Shown here piece after piece: positions 60,657 through 64,000 of a DNA stretch of 64,000 bases. The stretch's first letter is position 1. Every line of letters begins with the position of its first letter. A program made the translations under genes and the position numbers. Origin of the DNA: an uncultured Steroidobacter sp. (lineage in GTDB: Bacteria > Pseudomonadota > Gammaproteobacteria > Steroidobacterales > Steroidobacteraceae); assembly GCA_938008435.1 (NCBI GenBank), contig CALLKK010000011.1:1-64000 (forward strand). Direction: 5' to 3'. The notes beneath the pieces were generated by a model. That model made no database searches, was not told where the DNA came from, and was given only the letters and a program-made list of their open reading frames with translations.

Positions 60657-61631
60657 ATGATCGATTGCCACCGCATAAAGGCCTGGATTGTCGCGCTCGT
60701 CGCGTCCGCGCTGCCGATCGCGACGCTCGGTGCGACGGTCGAGGATCTCTATGAGGCCTCGCAGCCGGTCGCCGCGTCGCAGGATGCCGCGTTTGCGGCT
60801 GCGCTGCGCACGGTGCTCGTGCGCGTGAGCGGCCGCCGCGACGCGCCCGAGCGGGTCGGTGCGGCGCTTGCCAATCCTCGTCAGTACGTCCAGCGCTTCG
60901 GCATCACGCAGGACAACGTCCTGCAGGTCGGCTTCGACGACGCGTCGATCGATCGGCTGCTGACCGACGCCGGGCTGCCGATCTGGGGGCGCGAGCGGCC
61001 GCTGACGCTGGTCGCCGTCGCGCTCGATGACTTCGGCGGCGCCTGGCTGAGCGCGGATCTGCCGCCCGCGGAGAAGGAGCGGATCGTCGCTGCCGCGCGC
61101 GAACGCGGCTTGCCGCTGCAGTGGGCAACGCTCGATGCGCAGGAGCAGAGCCTGCTCGGCATGGGCGATGGCGCAAGCGCTGCGCTCCTTCAGCTCGCGC
61201 AGCGCAACGGCGCAAATGCCGTGCTCGTCGGCCGCGGCAGCCGCGGCAGCATCATGCGCTGGACTCTCGCCACCGACGAGGGCGTGACCCAGAGCGTCGG
61301 GACCGTCGAAGACGCAATCCATTCGACTGCGGATCATTTCGCCAAGTTGTTTGCAGCGGAGGGCACGCGCTTGAGCCGCGTCAGCGTCGAGGTCACCGGC
61401 ATCCTGGATCTCGATGCCTATGCGGCGACGCTCAATTTCCTGGAGGGTCTGACCGTCGTGCGCAGCGTGGCCGTCGAAGAAGTGCACGGCGATGCGGTTC
61501 GGCTCGCGCTGCTGATTCGCGGCGATGCGCAGACGCTCGAGCGTGCGATTGCGCTCGAGCGTCGTCTCGTGCCGCGCGAGACGGGAGCATCCGCCACGCG
61601 CACGCAACTGGCCTTCCGTTATCAGCGCTGA
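60657..61631 (+). CDS. DUF2066 domain protein with signal peptide
   Basis: Protein of 324 residues. The N-terminus (RIKAWIVALVASALPIATLGA) is a likely signal peptide cut near 25. The DUF2066 region covers about 28-240 (EDLYEASQPVAASQDAAFAAALRTVLVRVSGRR, split across strands, is characteristic). The rest is a repeated-fold domain without known function. It is divergent from purM and followed 6 bases later by the phosphatidyltransferase gene, as part of the conserved purM-DUF2066-hda neighbourhood. Confidence 0.85.
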   Translation: MIDCHRIKAWIVALVASALPIATLGATVEDLYEASQPVAASQDAAFAAALRTVLVRVSGRRDAPERVGAALANPRQYVQRFGITQDNVLQVGFDDASIDRLLTDAGLPIWGRERPLTLVAVALDDFGGAWLSADLPPAEKERIVAAARERGLPLQWATLDAQEQSLLGMGDGASAALLQLAQRNGANAVLVGRGSRGSIMRWTLATDEGVTQSVGTVEDAIHSTADHFAKLFAAEGTRLSRVSVEVTGILDLDAYAATLNFLEGLTVVRSVAVEEVHGDAVRLALLIRGDAQTLERAIALERRLVPRETGASATRTQLAFRYQR

Positions 61632-61637
61632 CTGGCG

Positions 61638-62201
61638 ATGCTTCGACACATTCCCAACGCGCTGTGCGTGTGTCGCATGTTGCTCGTCGCGCCGATCGTG
61701 GTGCTGCTCGCGCGCGGCGACTATGCGACGACGATGTGGCTGTTTGCGGTGGCGGCCGTCACCGATGCGCTCGACGGTTTTCTCGCCAAACGTTTCGGCT
61801 GGACTTCCGCTCTCGGCAAGGTGCTCGATCCGCTCGCCGACAAGCTCTTGCTCGTGAGCGTGTTCTTGACGCTGGCGGTCGTGGGACTGGTGCCGGTGTG
61901 GCTCGCTGCGGCAGCCGTCGCGCGCGACCTGACGATCACGGGCGGTGCGATCGCATACAAGCTCTGGTTCGGGCCGCTCAATGGCCGGCCGACGCCGGTG
62001 AGCAAGCTCAATACCTTGTGTCAGATCCTCTACCTGCTCGTGGTCGTTGCCTCCGCAGCGGCGCAGCGTGAGCCGGGGGCGCTCGTGATCGCGCTCGGCG
62101 CGCTCGTTTTCGTCACGACGGTCGTGAGCGGGCTCGATTACGTGCTGACCTATACGCGCAAGGCGATCGCCGTGAGCCGCGAGCGCCGCGGCACCACATG
62201 A
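61638..62201 (+). CDS. CDP-alcohol phosphatidyltransferase (PgsA-like)
   Basis: Membrane protein of 187 residues with several hydrophobic helices. The signature D-x2-D-G-x2-A-(K)R-x8-G-x3-D-x3-D is present as DALDGFLAKRFGWTSALGKV followed by LDPLADK, with Lys inserted where the family has Ala-Arg. It joins CDP-diacylglycerol to an alcohol, most likely glycerol-3-phosphate. In a full genome a canonical pgsA next to uvrC should be looked for; this copy may be a second paralog. It overlaps hda by 4 bases (ATGA). Confidence 0.82.
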   Translation: MLRHIPNALCVCRMLLVAPIVVLLARGDYATTMWLFAVAAVTDALDGFLAKRFGWTSALGKVLDPLADKLLLVSVFLTLAVVGLVPVWLAAAAVARDLTITGGAIAYKLWFGPLNGRPTPVSKLNTLCQILYLLVVVASAAAQREPGALVIALGALVFVTTVVSGLDYVLTYTRKAIAVSRERRGTT

Positions 62202-62902
62202 CTCTGACGCAGCTTCCGCTTCGCATTCGTCTGCGCGACAGCTCGGTGTTCGCGAGCTACTTCCCGGGACGCAATCAGCCGGTGGTCGATGCATTGCTCG
62301 CACTCGTCTCCGGCGCACCGCCGACTTGCGTGTGGCTGCACGGCCCGCGCGGCGCTGGTAAGACGCATCTGTTGCAGGCTGCGTGCGTGCGTTGGAGCGA
62401 GCAGGGCGCCACGACGGCCTATGTGCCGCTGCGCGAGCTGGGTGGCGAAGCCGAGGCGCTCAACGGCTATGGCCAGCTGGCATTGGTTGCAATCGACGAC
62501 GCCGAGGTGGTCGCCGGCAATCCCGCGGCGGAGCGCGCGCTCTTTCGGCTGCATCAAGAGCTCGACGAAAGTGGCGGGCGCATGCTCGTGGCCGGTGCAA
62601 GCCCGCCGGCTGCGCTCGACTTCAAGCTGCGCGATCTCGCCTCGCGCTTGAACGGCGGGCTGGTGCTCACGCTCCAGGCGCTCGATGACGACGAGCAGCT
62701 GCAGGCGCTCAAGCTGCGCGCGCAGCTGCGCGGCTTCGAGCTGCCGGACGAAACGGTGCAGTACCTGCAGCGGCGCATGCCGCGCGACATGGCGAGTCTG
62801 TGCGCGTTCCTCGATCGGCTCGACGAAGCCTCGCTGGTCGCGCAGCGCAAGCTAACAGTGCCTTTCGTACGGGAAGTACTGGCGCGCGAGGCGGCGCGGT
62901 GA
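62198..62902 (+). CDS. hda: DnaA regulatory inactivator Hda
   Basis: AAA+ protein of 234 residues, like DnaA domain III without the DNA-binding domain. Walker A GPRGAGKTH is at 49-57, Walker B VAIDDAE follows, and the sensor region has LKLRAQLRGFELPDETVQYLQRRMPRDM. Bound to the DNA clamp it stimulates ATP hydrolysis by DnaA. It ends the DUF2066-phosphatidyltransferase-hda operon and converges on the DUF2069 gene with a 10-base gap. The clamp-binding motif is probably LTQLPLRI-adjacent at the N-terminus. Confidence 0.92.
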   Translation: MTLTQLPLRIRLRDSSVFASYFPGRNQPVVDALLALVSGAPPTCVWLHGPRGAGKTHLLQAACVRWSEQGATTAYVPLRELGGEAEALNGYGQLALVAIDDAEVVAGNPAAERALFRLHQELDESGGRMLVAGASPPAALDFKLRDLASRLNGGLVLTLQALDDDEQLQALKLRAQLRGFELPDETVQYLQRRMPRDMASLCAFLDRLDEASLVAQRKLTVPFVREVLAREAAR

Positions 62903-62912
62903 GCCTGCGCGG

Positions 62913-63257
62913 CTACGCGTCGACGGGCCGGCTCACGCGTAGATAAACGATCGCGAGCGCGAACAAAACGAAGCTCAGCAACAGCGAAAGGCTCGCCCAG
63001 AGGCGCGCGGCAGGATTCGCGACGACCTCCATCAGCGACAGCGTCAGATAGAGAACCAAACACAGCGTCAGCGCAGCGAAGCTGCGACGCCGGCCGCGTG
63101 CCAGATAGGGCAGGAACGCACCGAGTGGCAGCACCGCGACGGTCGCCAGCAGCACGCGCCCGAGCGAAACGCCGCCGCTCAGCGTGCCGATGGCGATCAC
63201 GCCGATCAGCCCGACTGCAACATAGAGCACGAGCGCCCGCAGGCGCGTTTCCGTCAT
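62913..63257 (-). CDS. DUF2069 membrane protein
   Basis: Protein of 114 residues with four hydrophobic segments and a conserved LCLVLYLTLSLMEVVANPAARLW block typical of DUF2069. Unknown function. It lies 8 bases downstream of wrbA on the same strand, the standard pairing in gammaproteobacteria. The open frame extends upstream inside wrbA, so ATG 63257 was chosen. Confidence 0.88.
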   Translation of the reverse strand: MTETRLRALVLYVAVGLIGVIAIGTLSGGVSLGRVLLATVAVLPLGAFLPYLARGRRRSFAALTLCLVLYLTLSLMEVVANPAARLWASLSLLLSFVLFALAIVYLRVSRPVDA

Positions 63258-63265
63258 CGAGCCGC

Positions 63266-63856
63266 TCACCGCGCGAGCCGCACCGCCAGCTCGGCGACGC
63301 GCCGTCCGAGGAGCTGCGCGAGCGTTCGTTCGTCGTCCGACAGTGCGCCTTGACCCTCGCCCGCGACGTGGCTCGCACCATAGGGAGAGCCGCCGGTGCG
63401 TGTCCGAGTGAGCGCTGCTTCCGTGTAAGGCAGACCGACGATGTACATGCCGTGATGCAGCAGCGGGAGCATCATCGAGAGCAGAGTGCTTTCTTGGCCG
63501 CCGTGCATCGTCTGCGTCGAGGTGAAGACGGCCGCCGGCTTGCCCGCGAGCGCACCGCTCAGCCAGAGCGCGCTGGTGCTGTCGATGAAGTGTTTCATCG
63601 GGGCGGCCATGTTGCCGAATCGGGTCGGGCTGCCGAGCACCAGGCCGGCGCACTCGCGCAAGTCATCGTGCGTCGCGTACGGCGGACCTTCTGCCGGGAC
63701 GCGCGGCTGCGGCTGCTCGATGACGGTATCGACGGGCGGCACCGTGCGCAGACGTGCGCTCGCGCCGGCCACCGATTCGACGCCGCGGCAGACCTGCCGC
63801 GCGAGCTCGGCCGTGCTGCCTTTGCGCGAATAAAACAGAACGAGTATTTCCACCAT
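63266..63856 (-). CDS. wrbA: NAD(P)H:quinone oxidoreductase, WrbA family
   Basis: Flavodoxin-like FMN protein of 196 residues that reduces quinones by two electrons. VLFYSRKGSTAELARQV is the FMN phosphate-binding loop, GSPTRFGNMAAPMKHFIDST the second FMN segment, and TSTQTMHGGQESTLLSM the third. The order GGSPYGASHVAG near the C-terminus is also typical. ATG 63856 was preferred to the open frame up to 63940. The remaining 144 bases to the window edge hold no recognisable gene. Confidence 0.94.
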   Translation of the reverse strand: MVEILVLFYSRKGSTAELARQVCRGVESVAGASARLRTVPPVDTVIEQPQPRVPAEGPPYATHDDLRECAGLVLGSPTRFGNMAAPMKHFIDSTSALWLSGALAGKPAAVFTSTQTMHGGQESTLLSMMLPLLHHGMYIVGLPYTEAALTRTRTGGSPYGASHVAGEGQGALSDDERTLAQLLGRRVAELAVRLAR

Positions 63857-64000
63857 GCGCGAGAAATCTCCGCGAACGTCTTGGGCGCGCGCTGCTGTGG
63901 GAGGAACGCAACGCGACGCCGCTACGGCGACCGCGCGCATTGTATGGGGGCTTTGCTTGACGGTGTAGGTTATCCGTTGCTACGGTCGATCGCACAGGTT

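Overview
The window is a dense, high-GC bacterial chromosome segment of mostly housekeeping genes, almost certainly from a gammaproteobacterium. The evidence is gene order. ispB / rplU-rpmA-obgE / rpsT / murJ-ribF-ileS-lspA-ispH next to type IV minor-pilin genes, grxD-rnt-pyrC, metG-rnfABCDGE-nth, and DUF3108-purN-purM-DUF2066-hda-DUF2069-wrbA all follow orders I know from Pseudomonas and relatives. The lipoylated dihydrolipoamide dehydrogenase, homodimeric-type AceE, DUF1841 and VanZ-type genes, and a high share of GTG/TTG starts would fit a Xanthomonadales/Nevskiales/Steroidobacter-like lineage, but that finer placement is inference only.

Layout. 1-11260: tRNA-Pro(CGG), ispB, ribosomal proteins L21, L27 and S20, Obg GTPase, MurJ flippase, RibF, IleS, LspA, IspH. 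11261-15000: a pilV-type and a fimT-type minor pilin gene separated by a DUF374 acyltransferase, tRNA-Thr(CGT) and an Irr-like Fur regulator, then a CDF metal exporter. 15000-23200: a GAF-PAS-PAS-GGDEF-EAL protein, nadC, grxD, rnt-pyrC and an M17 aminopeptidase. 23463-31233: the pyruvate dehydrogenase operon aceE-aceF-lpd, then a YIP1-family membrane protein. 31473-39385: a quinone oxidoreductase, a VanZ-like protein, a zinc alcohol dehydrogenase, a Tat-exported molybdenum hydroxylase pair, phenylalanine 4-hydroxylase, beta-carbonic anhydrase and a small membrane protein. 39646-43037: a CheZ-like/CheY pair, class I fumarase and DUF1841. 43091-50786 (all minus): metG, rnfABCDGE, nth. 50923-55827 (minus): a HEAT-repeat Ser/Thr kinase followed by two PilT-type ATPases, lying between metG and apbC. 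56082-63856: apbC, dcd, DUF3108-purN-purM, DUF2066-pgsA-like-hda, DUF2069-wrbA.

The points most worth a second look are: the kinase-PilT-PilT cassette between two genes that are usually neighbours; a pared-down minor-pilin locus whose FimT carries the GRxR motif linked to DNA uptake; an orphan CheY with a CheZ-like partner; a dispersed family of composite intergenic repeats (near 3.9, 19.3, 40.8 and 53.3 kb); many long perfect hairpins at gene ends without a U-tract; and a near-identical tract shared by the two lipoyl domains of aceF. I see no CRISPR array, insertion sequence, prophage, rRNA or riboswitch.
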